Of a stretch of DNA of 64,000 nt, positions 12,842 through 24,716 are shown piece after piece. Position 1 is the first letter of the stretch; every line of letters starts with the position of its first letter. Source of the DNA: Climacium dendroides (taxonomy: Eukaryota; Streptophyta; Bryopsida; Hypnales; Climaciaceae). Both the position numbers and the translations under genes were made by a program. The stretch lies in the NCBI GenBank assembly GCA_950106755.1, contig OX467086.1, positions 27,174,001 through 27,238,000 on the forward strand, read 5' to 3'. The notes beneath the pieces are model-generated. The model saw only the letters and a program-made list of their open reading frames with translations. It was not told the DNA's origin and did not search any database.

Positions 12842-13641
12842 GATCTGTTGCCCTGTTGGTTTCCAGACCTGTTTCTTCGAACCCATTCAGACGTGTTGCC
12901 ATGGTCTCGGGTCACGACCCACGGTCTTTGGGTACAGCCACGGTCATAGGACTGGTCCACGGCTTTAGGTCCCTAGGCACGGTCATAGGGTAGATCGAAT
13001 GGTAATAGGTCCTATTTCCCACGATTTTAGGCCATTGGACCATTTAAATTGAAATTTTAGGGGCTGTTTTGGGAATTTTAAATTTGTAACTATGATTTTG
13101 GGTACAAATTTGGTTGATTTAGCCTAATTCTTTGGTCAAAAATAACAAATTAAAATAAAGGTCCAAATTTTTCAAACAGCCCTTTGGGCCATGCCCCTAG
13201 TTTGGGCCTAGGACATAGAATTGGGGAGACTAAATTTGTAGAATTAGCAATTTTTGTGGCTAATAAATATTTTTGTATGTTTTAGGAACAACTTACTCGT
13301 GGGTTTGGACTTGTTGCCCTGAGACTTGTTGCCCAAACTTAAAAGAAAGGAGAAAGCTCAAAGACCAAGAATCTGGTGCTTTGTCCTAAACCTTTCATAC
13401 TCCTGCATACTAGACTTGTTGACTACTGAGACTGCCACATGTAGTCATTTTGCATATAGATTTGAAAAGCTCAAAAAGAGCAATTACTGGACCTGTTGCC
13501 CCAACACATGAAAAAATGTTAATTAATGAATTATTTGTATACTTTAAAAGTATTATCTTGTATATATATGATTAGGTCATAGGCTGCATCCATGTATAAG
13601 ACGTGTTGCCCAACCTGACGTATTGCCCACGATGTGTTGCC
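12842..13641 (+). repeat. Array of a GACnTGTTGCCC motif
   Basis: About nine related copies occur on the plus strand at 12,842 (GATCTGTTGCCC), 12,890 (GACGTGTTGCC), 13,308, 13,323, 13,413 (decayed), 13,490, 13,600, 13,617 (GACGTATTGCCC) and 13,631 (GATGTGTTGCC). Five retain TGTTGCCC exactly within about 770 bases. A second word, CACGGTCATAGG, occurs at 12,939 and 12,978. Spacing is irregular, from 14 to more than 400 bases, so this is a motif cluster and not a tandem satellite. Confidence 0.7.
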
Positions 13642-13738
13642 TACCCTAGAATATTATATAGGACCGGGACTCTTAGATCATTGTGTCTGCATTGTGGTAA
13701 TGGACTGTCCACCAAATTGAGAGAACCTGGGAATAAGG

Positions 13739-13782
13739 GAAAAGAAAAAAAGAAAAAAAGAAAGAAAGAAAGAAAAAGAATA
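13739..13782 (+). repeat. GAAA-type microsatellite
   Basis: A purine run of GAAA and GAAAA units lies at the right edge of the motif cluster. It is a simple sequence repeat. Confidence 0.85.
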
Positions 13783-13799
13783 GAGGTATAAGAATAAAG

Positions 13800-16080
13800 T
13801 TTTCAGGTATATTCCACAAAGTTAACTTACACATAACCTAAATCTACTTTAAAAGTGACATTAGATGCACCAACGATAGATTACGTTGGCTTATCCACGG
13901 ATGAATCCCTATACTACTAGTACTTGACAAAAAGTAAAAGTTAGTGAAAAAGTACCTCACATGCCCATTGGAAAAAATCCGATTGATCTTCTTAGAAGGA
14001 GGAAATTAGTTGGAGGACCTCCAAAAATTTCCCAAACATTGGTGGACAAAAGTCACATTTAGGATTCATGTGGTATGAAAATGATTCTACCTTGTCATCT
14101 TAGACTCTATATTTGGAAGTAATTTCATCTCCCCAACTTGTATTTATATGTCCATTTATTTTATTATTTTGTGAGTGCTTCATTTCATACAAGTAGATTA
14201 TTTTCTTTGTTGCATTTCACAAAGTTGATGTACTCACATGCCTAATCTGCTTTGGAAACTTACACAAATCTTTGTAAAGGCTCTTATTGTCAGAGAAGAC
14301 ATCAATCTAGGGTGGATTTTGATGGGCAAGAGATTCATAACAATTTTAGTTGCAATTATGTCTAATTATGTCGTAACGGCATAGAATGCCCCTTGTCAAC
14401 CTTCCACTTTTTACATTCTAATATTCTATACTATACAAGACAAACATGGCAAATGAAGTTGAAAAAAACTTTGGTGGGAAAAAGTATGTTCTTTTTTTAT
14501 TGCCAATCTAATTGTAAAGGGAAACACAAGGCAAGTAACAAAGACACCCACCAAGGTGGAGTATTTGAAGGGCTTCAAGACATATTCAAAGTATGCCCAT
14601 GAACTCTTCAAAAACACGTATGACAACATCTCATTGGTAGAAACAATCAAGAATAAGGAACTTTGTTGCATACGCATCCACAACTCTATGGTAAGAACTC
14701 TGATTGGTGTGGGCCTTTTATTCTAGGTTTTGAACCTATTATTGATGCTTCATCTTTAGGAATGTGCTTGTTTTGGAAGTCTTAGTCCTAAACCTCTATA
14801 TTGTATCTGTATAGCATGTTTTTAGACTCTGATCCATGCATTTTCAATACTGCATGGATTGTATCAAACGACGAATTTGGAATTGATGACTCAAAGTAGG
14901 CCACTAGTTTTCATTTGACCTCAAAGAACTTGCATTCTACAAAATGAAATGGAGATAAGTACAACAACAAAGTACAATTGCAATCATAACCTACATTCAC
15001 ACCAAAATTTGGAACCATAATCTACATTCACACCAAAATTCCAAACCTTGAAGATGCTTAGAAGGTAGAGTCTTTTTAGTCTTTTGGTCTTGAAGTAGAG
15101 GGCCATTACAACAAAGTACTATAGAAGTTTGGAACAAGCCTATAGTCCTACAAATCATGGCTAAAATGAGTTGGTATATATCTCATGCCATATAGTCATT
15201 TGGTTTAGCAAAGCACCAATATAGAAGGCCTAAACCAACTTTCACTAATTTACAAAACTTTGTTTTTTAGTATAACGAATTACATTTTAGCATAAATGAT
15301 TTGAATCACTCTTATTGTTTAAGCGCCTCCCTATTTTTCTAAACCACCTATTCTACTACCTATAATGTAGTAGTCATTTTCTTAAGCCACATTGTAGCAT
15401 GTCACTACATTTTTGTAAACAATGCCTTGACGTCCTTCATTTGTTATTTGTAGATTTCTACATGCTATCAACAATCTCGCAATACCTTATACCTTGTAAT
15501 TGACTTCATTGAAGGAAGAAGGGGTCTAAAAGTTTAATAATGCTCCCCAATTCCTCAAAGAAATAAAGAACAAGATTACTAGACTTGATCACTTGTGCTA
15601 CACAATTTGAGCTTATGTCCAACCTTTTGATTCATCGAATACCCATTTAGTGACATTCGTTGTTTCAAGAATACATTGACTTATTTGGCCCAATTCATAG
15701 TCTCCCTTTGTGTATCCTAAACCAACACTCTTTCTAGATGTTGGTACAACTAGGACTCAAAGAGATTGTAAGTGCGGTTGAGTATAGACTTCACCGTCAC
15801 TCAAATATTACGGTGTCCTATTGTGATGGGGAGAAGATTCACAATGGACCCCAAATCCATGCAACCCTCTATTCTTTGGTACCTAAAGCTGTGGAGACAA
15901 AATCCATGAGCAATACTTGCTAGCCCCTTATATCATCTAAGTTTTTGTCATGCCAATACAAAATAATAAAGTATAATTATAGTCTAATCCCTTAAACAAA
16001 GTTTGTACACTATATAAATTAGAGGTCTCCAATAAAAAGAAAAGTGTAATACCTTGAACTAAGGTTTGCTAACATATTCA
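13800..16080. other. Intergenic DNA, nothing recognised
   Basis: No open frame exceeds 90 codons and none carries a known motif. The words ACATTCACACCAAAATT are repeated near 14,990 and 15,030 as a short local duplication. There is no sign of an RNA gene or of clear element ends. Confidence 0.5.
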
Positions 16081-16115
16081 AGTATAGTTCTATTTACGGG
16101 ATATACCTGTAAATG

Positions 16116-18187
16116 ACCTATTCGGATTTCTTTTTGTAATTTTGAGTGTTAATTTTTTATGTGATTTTGCATGCTTTTGTTTATTTTTTGAGTAAATGAT
16201 GTTCCAAATTGGTAATTTTGAGTGTATATTAACCTATTGGAGGGTCAGTTTTGAAGTTAATTTCCAAATAGGGGGCAGTGGTGGATGTTGCTAGGAGGTG
16301 TGGTGTTTCAGTCGTAATTCAATTTCCAAGTTGGAATTGTAGGCTGGTGTATTCCAAGTGGAATGGTTTGGGTTAATTTCCAAGTCGGATTGGCCTTGTG
16401 CATAATAGTCGTATCTAGTTTGGTCTGTGAAGTGCAGTTAGGGTTGTGTATGATCCAAGTTGGTTGTGTAGGAAGAGAATGCCAATTTGGGAGTTATGTT
16501 TTTGAGTGTAATGGGCGGTTGTTGTTTGAGGTTCCTATTTGGCAATTCGTGAATTTTGAGGTGGTGTCCAAGTTGGTTGGGAAATTGCCTGGCTCAGGGT
16601 TAAACTGAAGATTTCCAAATTGGAAGGCACTCAGTGTTGAAGTGAGTCCGCTGCGTGTCCCAGCCAAGTTGGTTGCGTATTTGATTTTGTGTGTTGTTGT
16701 AGTCAAGTAGGTGCTTGATTTTTATGTTTGCATGAATGCATGTGTGTGTGGAATTTGTGTCAAGTCAAGTGTGGCTTGTGTGATTCCCAGTTGGGAATTA
16801 TGTCTGTGATCCAAGGTTGGATCGTGTCTGTGTAAGTCCTATTCGGGAGTTGCAGATGGAGGCTATCCCGGTGTTTCTCGTGGAGAGAAAAGAATGAACA
16901 TTTAAGTTGGAGATTTGCAGTAAAGCTGTGAAGTTTTATGATTCGAGAGTTAATTTTACACCAAATGGAAATTGTGTGAATGCCAGAGCTTAAAGTAGTT
17001 ATCATGCGGGTATGATTTATTCCCAATTTGGAGTTATGCACTGAGTGGATCAACGTGGAGCAATCTGTGGTGAACACGGAAGTGAAGTGAAAAATTAGTC
17101 CCAAGTTGTAGATAGTGATTCAACTTGTGGTAGTTAATAAGAAAGGAAGTTGAAGTGAAATGAGGGCTGTAGAATTGTAGAATTTCAAAGCTCAAATTGG
17201 AGAGATTTTGAGAAAGACTTATGTGATAACGGTGATTTTTTCACCAACTCGGATATATGAAAAAGAAATTCAATCCAATTGGTGTTAGTGGTTGTGTTTG
17301 AGATTAAATGATTGGCTGTTTGAGATTATGAGATGAAGTCCGAATGGGTATGCATGCAAGCTCAAATGGCTCATATCTCATAATGATATGTGTGTCTGTA
17401 AGAATTCCAATTTGGTCAATGAGTCCAAGTTTGTCGCGTTAAACTGCCAAGTCGGAAAGTTGTATGACAATGTGTTGTGATTTAATTTCATGTATAGTAT
17501 CAATCCAATTTGGTAATTGGAGTGTATGCAATTAATATGAAAGGAAGTGATATCTTATGAGTGAATTAAGTGAAAGAAAAGTAAAAAAAGGAGAGTAAGG
17601 AAATTCCCGAGTTGGGTGGAAAGAATGCAAATTCTGTAAATGTCAGAGTTTTGAAAGACTAAGTTGTGAAGCTATGAGTGGAAATACCAAATTGGTGAGA
17701 AGATGTTAATGCCGTGAAGGTAGGAGACAAAACCAATTTGGTTGGTGAGCTTTCTTGAGTCGAGTGTAAGAAATAACTCATTGAAAAAGGAGTATAGCGA
17801 TTATAAAAAATCGATTTGGAGAAAGACAAGAAGCTAAGCTTAGCCAAGTTGGAAGGTTGTTGCTGAACTTGTACCAGGCAATTCCGATTTGGTGAAAGAT
17901 GAAGGAGTCCCATTTAAAGAATAAAGATCAAGCCTAATTGGGTGATACTTAACCTTGGTGGTTATAAGAGTGGAGAGTAAAAAGAATATAATAAAATAAA
18001 TAAATAAAAGAATTAAACAATTAATCATGTAATAGTGAGATAATTAAATTAATTCTAGTTGGAAGTATGACTTATTTGGGTATTTTGTTTCCCTATTAGT
18101 TGTCTTGTTGTCGTTGTAGAAGTAATCCTATTAAAATTGCCTCCCTAGGAACGAACGTAACTATTAGTTGGGTAAATCCGAATAGGT
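16116..18187. repeat. CCAAnTTGG palindrome array with 14-base inverted ends
   Basis: The palindrome CCAAnTTGG occurs exactly at 16,204, 16,326, 16,455, 16,482, 16,568, 16,615, 16,664, 17,023, 17,407, 17,505, 17,687, 17,733 and 17,844: 13 copies in 2.07 kb, where random sequence would give about 0.03. At least ten one- or two-base variants lie between them, several with CG in place of TG or CA (CCAAGTCGG at 16,380 and 17,447, CCAACTCGG at 17,244, CCGATTTGG at 17,884). The array starts with ACCTATTCGGATTT (16,116) and ends with its exact reverse complement (18,174). No coding frame of note is inside. It could be a non-autonomous transposon carrying many protein-binding sites, but no target-site duplication is visible. 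Confidence 0.75.
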
Positions 18188-18694
18188 TCCAACGCAATCT
18201 ACAATACTAGAAAGTAGAAATTCAATGCAATCAAGGATACACAAACCATATCCTCCACCACATTATACAAATGGAATATTTAAAAGAGAAAGGTCAAAGG
18301 AAATTGTCCAACATTTGGGAATTGGAAGCCTATTACATTAGTGCATGATATGCCCCTTCTGCTTTTGAAGGTGTTAATAACAAATTATATATTGCACATA
18401 AAGAGCATCGACATAGTAGGTAAAAAATATTTGTTCAAACTCTTCATGAATACTAGTAGAAAAACAGTGACCATGTCTACAAAAAATTAACAAAAAAGTA
18501 TTCAGGGTGTTTGTATCCATGGTCACGTTGTCTTGGATAGTACCTAACAAAAAACTGTTGTCCATTTTGTTATGGTGGTCAAATCAAAATAATAATAATA
18601 TTAATTCTTTTAAAAATTTGCTCAATGAATGGCGAACTAGTCCAGTACAAACTACTTTGTAGGCCAAAAATAACACATATAAAGGACCAAAAAT

Positions 18695-18772
18695 TAGACT
18701 TTACAATTTAATTAGAAGAAAGTTAGACTTTACAATTTAATTAGAAAAAAGTTAAACTTTACAATTAGTTTA
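18695..18772 (+). repeat. 29-base tandem repeat, about 2.7 copies
   Basis: Units starting TAGACTTTACAATTTAATTA begin at 18,695 and 18,724, and a partial unit with TAAACTTTACAATTAG begins at 18,753. The first two copies differ by about two bases. Confidence 0.9.
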
Positions 18773-18800
18773 GGAGACAAGTTTTTTAGGACTAAGTATT

Positions 18801-19019
18801 TAGTGATAGAAGAGAGGTAACTTCAGTGTTAGAAGAGTAGAAAAGACAATCTGTTTATAGAAATGGGGTGGTAGAAGATAGAACAAACCATATGGGATAT
18901 GTGAATTAAGGCTATGAATGATTCACATGTCCCATATGGTTTGTTTTATCACCCCATTTGTATAAGAGATTGTTTTCTCCTCTCTTATGTCATCAAAAGA
19001 CACCTCTTTTATATCACTA
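18801..19019. mobile_element. Foldback MITE, about 219 bases
   Basis: The two halves are reverse complements over nearly the whole length. The outer ends are TAGTGATA (18,801) and TATCACTA (19,012). Inner arms include CAAACCATATGGGATATGTG (about 18,885) paired with CACATGTCCCATATGGTTTG (about 18,922). Size, full-length dyad symmetry and lack of coding capacity fit a miniature inverted-repeat element. No certain target-site duplication is seen. Confidence 0.8.
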
Positions 19020-20141
19020 GCGTATGAAAGGCATGTCTTCTTAACAAAAAACTGTTATCTTTTTTGTTGATTTGGATGTTGTATTATTTGAAGCAACAAA
19101 AATTTAGTGCCCATTTTGTTAGCTTGTTCAAATCAAGAAAAAATTGTTAAAATGGTTGATACAGTATCCTAGTCAACAAAAAATTGTTAAATTTTTGTTG
19201 ACTTAGACACCATTTTCTAGAAAATGCCAAAAAATAGTTTGAAACAAAAAGGTGGCAATAAGGAATGTGTGCCTAGGTAAAAGAGTAGTAATAAAAAATT
19301 TCAATTTTGTTTCCTTCCAATTTTGGTTGAATTGTTGATAGCTTAATTCTACATCTAAACAAGGAGTACTAGTCCATTAGGTTCACTACCTTAAAGACCA
19401 TTCTAAGAAAGACTATTTCCTCTATGCATTTACAATGTTCCTATAAATTCCATGGTATGCAAATCTTGCATAATATCACACTTGCCATTTGAGGGACCTC
19501 ATGAAATAATATAGTATATATTTACTTGAAGAAAGTGTTCTATCCAAAAGACAAGATGATAAACATTTTTAGAATTATAAATGAAAAGTTCATGAATGTA
19601 TATGTAATCAAATAATTTTTTGGATGTTGATGGATTTTTTGGCATTGAAATAACAGTCACCCATTAGTAACCTATGTAGAAATGGTCCATCCAACAATTA
19701 CATAATTATTTGACAATGAATCCTAAAATTTCACATTTATGCAAAGGTTGCTAAGGTCTACAGTGAACCTTGGTGGCAATGCTATCCCAAAAAAGGCTTT
19801 TATGCTACACAAGACAACCCTATTTTGTAGCTAAACAAATGAACAAATAAAAGCACTTGCTATGCACCTTCACCCTAACCCAAACCATACCAAGAGGACC
19901 AAAGTTGAATCCACAATATGTGGTAATTATTGCAAGTTGTAAAGGACTACAAAGGATAGGGTCCAAGCCATCTCGTTGCAGAATGAAGGACACCCCATCA
20001 AGGGGACGGACGAATGGAGCACATTAACAATGGACGGATAGAGAGGGGGAGTACGATCATGTGGACAGGCAGAAAGTGTAGTTGGGTTGGGATTGCCGTT
20101 GTAGTTGGATGGGCATTACAATCGATTGGATAGTTTCTTTT

Positions 20142-20199
20142 CAACAAAATTGAAGATTTCAACAAAATTGAAGATTCAACAAAATTGAAGATTCAACAG
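20142..20199 (+). repeat. CAACAAAATTGAAGATT tandem repeat, three copies
   Basis: Three direct copies of a 17- or 18-base unit, followed by a partial fourth (CAACAG), lie head to tail. Nothing suggests coding use. Confidence 0.9.
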
Positions 20200-21969
20200 T
20201 TTTCCAAATAAGATATAAATTTCCTGTGAAAATCCTTCATGGGATTTTCACCCTCAATGGATGGAGCCCATAAGCGAGGTCAAACTTCAAATCTATCATC
20301 CTATGCGGTTCATTTTGCAAAACATGAAATTATCAAGAATTTTCAAGAAAAACTAAAGAAATTCATATCAAATACAAAATGAACTTAAACCTGAAACTTT
20401 CCCATAGGTGTACAATAAAGTGTAGAACATCATGGTGTAAAACAAATTCTTATTGAAATCTAGGGTTAGAAAATTATAGGACCCTAACAATTGGTCAATA
20501 GTTCATATTGAAATTTTAAAAAAAATCAATATTAACATTTCAAATTGGAATAGAAACTAGACTTAGTTACTTGCATATCAATAGTTTGGGCTCACTCAAC
20601 ATCCATGAGCTAGAACCCTCTCTTGGTTTGCTAAAATGATTATCATTTTTTTCCTATTCATAATCAAAACTAGATTCCACTAGATAAAATTCACAAATGT
20701 TCATATGGAAAGACAAGCTCAAGCCAATCGTAGTTTTTCGCATTATAGTCACAGGGTGAGATGAGACGTAAGGCTATACACAATAACATGTGGGTAATGT
20801 TGAAACGTTTGACGTGGAAAGAGAGACGTGGCTTCTCTAATGGCTTAGGATCTCCAAATGGTCTCTTCGCTGAATGGAAGGAGATCCGAAAAAAATCACG
20901 GATTATCGCCAGGAAAGCCGCGGTCAAATTGGTTAGATAATTGTCTATTGACTATCCAAAGCTATGTGAATGAGAATTAATAAAGTCTTTTAAACTTATT
21001 TATACTTTAAATAGAAGATCACATTAAAATCAAATAAATTCATACTATAGTTCCTTATTGAGATATTTTCCACCACCCAATGTGGTATACTGAATGGGGA
21101 GTTTATAGGATGATTTGACTTTTTGCCATTTTTTTCACATGTCATTCAATGGTCCTCCTTGGTTATTTGGTTGATGCCTAAGTTTAGTCATTTAATTCAA
21201 TAAAAAAACTATTTTTTTTTGGCATTTTGGTCATTTTCTTTTAGTTTGCAATTAATTTTAAAAAAACAAATAAAATACAACTTAGACCAAATACTAAGTT
21301 GAAGGCAATTCATCAATTCAAGGCAATTTATTTGCATACTATCATACTTGGATAGAAGGTTTGGTTTAAGTTAATATAAAAACTCCCTATATTTTCTTGC
21401 TAATTCTAAGACCAAATAGCCAAATCTACGAATAAATGTAAAGATGGCTTGTTGAAAAAATTCAACAATATTCCATTGAGTCAAATACAAATCTATCATT
21501 TGACCACCTACCATCAAGAAATTTTTTGATGGCAAATGAAGGAATAACTTCATTGACATTTAATGAGATGAAGACTAGAGAAGTCATTTGTGTAATGAAA
21601 TCTATTCTCCATCATGAATCCTTGAAGGATATGACAATTTGAAAGTGATAGCTTGACTGCCCATTGTCAAAAATTCAATAATTGTATTTAAAAAAGAACT
21701 TTAAACCTCACTTGAAGAATTTTTTTCAAAAAACTTTGAACTAAGAAAAGTTGGTAGACCAAGCTAAATTTCATTTGCAAAAAATCTATTGCTAATTTTG
21801 AACCTCCAAAAAAAAGTTGTGGACAAAATTTAGGGAAGATGTTCAAAAATGCTAAAGAAATGTCTCTTCTAACCCCTCTTTGAACTTTGTTTATAGCTTT
21901 AATATGGAAGCTTGAAATCTCAAACAATTTTTTAGAGATAAAAATTAGCTTGATTTTCCACATAAATTA
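20200..21969. other. Intergenic DNA, nothing recognised
   Basis: Only short frames without known domains occur. A slightly GC-richer patch at 20,690-20,940 contains GACGTGG twice within 25 bases. This resembles an ACGT-core element, but there is no gene to attach it to. Confidence 0.45.
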
Positions 21970-22173
21970 CACTACAAGAGAAAAGGGTGTTTTAAGTATA
22001 GTCTTAGTAATATAATCTTTTAAGTAATGACCTTTAAGGCGTCTTTTTGGTAAAATTTTATTGAAAGTACATGTGTTTTCAATAAAAATTTACTAGAAAG
22101 ATGCCTTAAAGGTCATTACTTAAAAGACTATACTACTAGGACTATACTTAAAACACCCCTTTCTCTTGTAGTG
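21970..22173. mobile_element. CACTA-type foldback MITE, 204 bases
   Basis: It begins CACTACAAGAGAAAAGGGTG and ends with the reverse complement CACCCCTTTCTCTTGTAGTG apart from one or two bases. Complementarity continues inwards (TAAGTATAGTC and its partner, TGACCTTTAAGGC and its partner). The CACTA ends place it with CACTA (EnSpm/CMC) elements, and it shares the terminal CACTACAAGAGAAA with the element at 25,722. It has no coding capacity. A clear 3-base target duplication is not visible. Confidence 0.88.
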
Positions 22174-24400
22174 TTTAGTTCAAAGTTTTTTTGAACAAAA
22201 TTATTCTACTATGCTCAAATGAGGTTTGTAATTCTATTTTGAACACAATTGCTACTTTTAACTTAATTATGAGCAATTGAACTCCTAATAATCCTAATTC
22301 ACATATCACAGATGAAATGTTGTACCTCCTACCACTCGACTTATATAAAGAACTTGTCTTCCCATCTCTCAAACACCATTTTCACAACTAATGGTTTTTG
22401 AAGCTATGTAAAACAATTGTTGAATATTTTTTATTTCTATGAATTAATGCTAGCTATACCCTTGGGCTACTTAGCTAGGAACTAGTGAAAGCTGGTCTGG
22501 GAAAGTTAATATCCGCTTATTCTTGATGGAAGAAGGATGAAAAAACATCATTTCTTTTTCATAGGAGATTCATATCCTATACTCCAAGTTTTTTATTCAG
22601 TTATAGTAGTTATAAGGTAACTTGCTAATTTCATTTGGTTGCTTTTCTACTAGCTCTTAGATCATCTTTGTTGGCACAATATATACTCAAAGATCTTTCT
22701 AAAAAAATTAAAAGGAAAATCATTTGTTTTTCAGTAGAAAAAAGGTGTTTGACTATTTGTCAGACACTTGTAGGCTTGGCTGGAGTTTCAAAGTTGATAA
22801 ATTTGAAATTTCTCAAAACAATATGATGATCGTCGAACAATGAAAAGAAGATCTTTTGTTTCTCTCAAGTTTGATGGAGAAGCAAATGAATGAACTTTCA
22901 AGGCAAGTGTCTCCGTAGATTACACATTTCTACCTCCTCATGTGTAGGTATTTTTTTTTTTTATCTATGTTTATACTTCCAATGCTTGAATGCAGCTACA
23001 TTTGGTGAAGTTCTAGTGCACATATTGAAGGTTGAAGATGTGAACATTGAAGCAAGGTGGCAAGATGGAAGTAAGTGAATTTAGAATCTTACCTCCAAAC
23101 TTTGCATGGATCAATTGTGTGCATCCTTGTGTAGTATTGTCCTTTTAGATTTGTGAAAAATCTATAATTATGAATTGTTCCCTCTAGCAATTCTAATGGA
23201 TAAAAATTGAATTTATTGGAAGCTCTAAGTGTTTTCAATGGACAAAGAGTGCTCACATGAGAAGTGTCTTTACATGATGTTTTGTTCATATAGAGACAGG
23301 CATCATGATGCATGGATTATATTTGATCGGTTCCCAAGTCACAATTGAGACCAAAGAAGATAAAAAAATTCTTAGAAGTACTGGTCCAATAACTCAGGTG
23401 ATTTCCAATAGCTCCTGTAATTTTTAGCATGAGTATGTTTTGTTGAAAAAGACATGAAATAACATAGGTAGCAGTCACTTGAATCACTTCTATTGATGTC
23501 TAGCAACTCTATTGATTTCCCTAAAAGACTATGATATCAAGTTTGTAGTCTTGATGATTATTCTTTGGGTGTTCTATAACATGTTTGACCATCGTTAGGA
23601 ATGAGTAGTTAGTTAAAAACGTGAATGAAAAATACAATAAAAGGTTTCATTTTCTTCAATCAATTCCACTAATGCCTATCTCTATGTATATTAGGGAGCT
23701 AGAGGCTTAGACGAACTCCACTTGTCTATCTAGGAATATCTCGATTTTGAAGAAGATTCAATCATCTATGCTTCCAAAGTTGTTGTGGTTTATGGGGTCT
23801 CACTTGTTGTGAGGAATCAAGCTTCTTGTATCCTTCCTCCACTAGAATTGAACACCTTTACAAGTTTGTCACATCTTCCATAGCAATTGTGCTTCATTAA
23901 CATTTTTGTAACCTAGAAAATTAAATCATGGTGTGCTAAGCAAGAATATTGAATACAAAAGAGCATTTTGAATGTAGCCTTAAGATCTTACTTAATCCAT
24001 ACGTCCTCCAAAAAATTTTGATTGTATTGTGCATCCTTAAGACTCAAAGAGTTGTGCTTTTTTGATGGATAATGTTGAGAATAAGTAGCAAGTACTACAT
24101 TATTAGGTCACCAAACAAGTGGATATGAGAAGTGTACTCTTTAGTTGAAGTGCTAATTTTACTAAGTTGCATGTTTTGGGGGTTTTCAAAGCCTATGTGC
24201 AATCAAATGAATCGATTGTAACATGTCTCAAGCTTTGCAAAGAAGATGCTCGAGAAGATGATCAATTTTTTTGAACTACTTGGAGATCACCGACCCAAAA
24301 CTAGAGCTAAATTATAGATCATTCTGTAAACAAATTTATTGGTTTCATATGTTTACAAAAGATTGTTCACCTATATATTTAATATTTTTTTCTGTTGTAG
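22174..24400. other. Intergenic or intronic DNA upstream of the kinase remnant
   Basis: No exon of a casein kinase 1 N-terminus (start Met, glycine-rich loop beginning) could be found here, nor any other family. Frames are short and AT-rich. It may be a former intron of the pseudogene to the right. Confidence 0.4.
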
Positions 24401-24715
24401 GTCCGAGTTGAGATTTGCACTAGGAACTTCAGACGCTTCATACGAAGGGTAAAGGGGGAGAGGAATCCCATGATCCTTGCATAAGTGTGCAATTAATGCA
24501 AGCAGTGGAGTGAAGGAAACCAAAATAAATATGTCAGCTTGGAGTTGTTCTTTCTACAAGCTTCTTTCGGGATGGTGGTGCATGAGTATTGTTCACAAAT
24601 GGACGATTGCAAGAAAGATTAGTCCTATTCTGCGTCACAGTTGGAGTGATGGAATTGTAACCTCGGACTATAACTTTTGGAAAATGAAGGCAATGTACTT
24701 GGAATTGTAATTCAG
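24401..24715 (+). pseudogene. Possible decayed N-lobe exon of a casein kinase 1-like gene
   Basis: A strong acceptor (T-rich tract then TTGTAG, ending 24,400) is followed by GTCCGAGTTGAGATTTGC and CTAGGAACTTC. With a one-base shift this reads E-I-x-L-G-T-S, as in the casein kinase 1 glycine-rich loop region (GEIYLGT). Further on, the frame from 24,477 gives C-A-I-N then V-K-E-T-K and F-Y-K-L-L-S-G, which can be laid on V-A-I-K, V-K-T-K and L-Y-K-I-L-Q-G of the family with gaps. Stops and insertions interrupt it. The piece ends near a GT donor at 24,716. Identity is low, so this is tentative and rests partly on its place 1.75 kb before clear kinase exons on the same strand. Confidence 0.35.
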
Positions 24716-24716
24716 G

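Noticed and set aside
20690..20940. Possible stress promoter with two GACGTGG words
   Set aside because: There is no gene or transcript evidence downstream on either strand, and the words are short enough to occur by chance.
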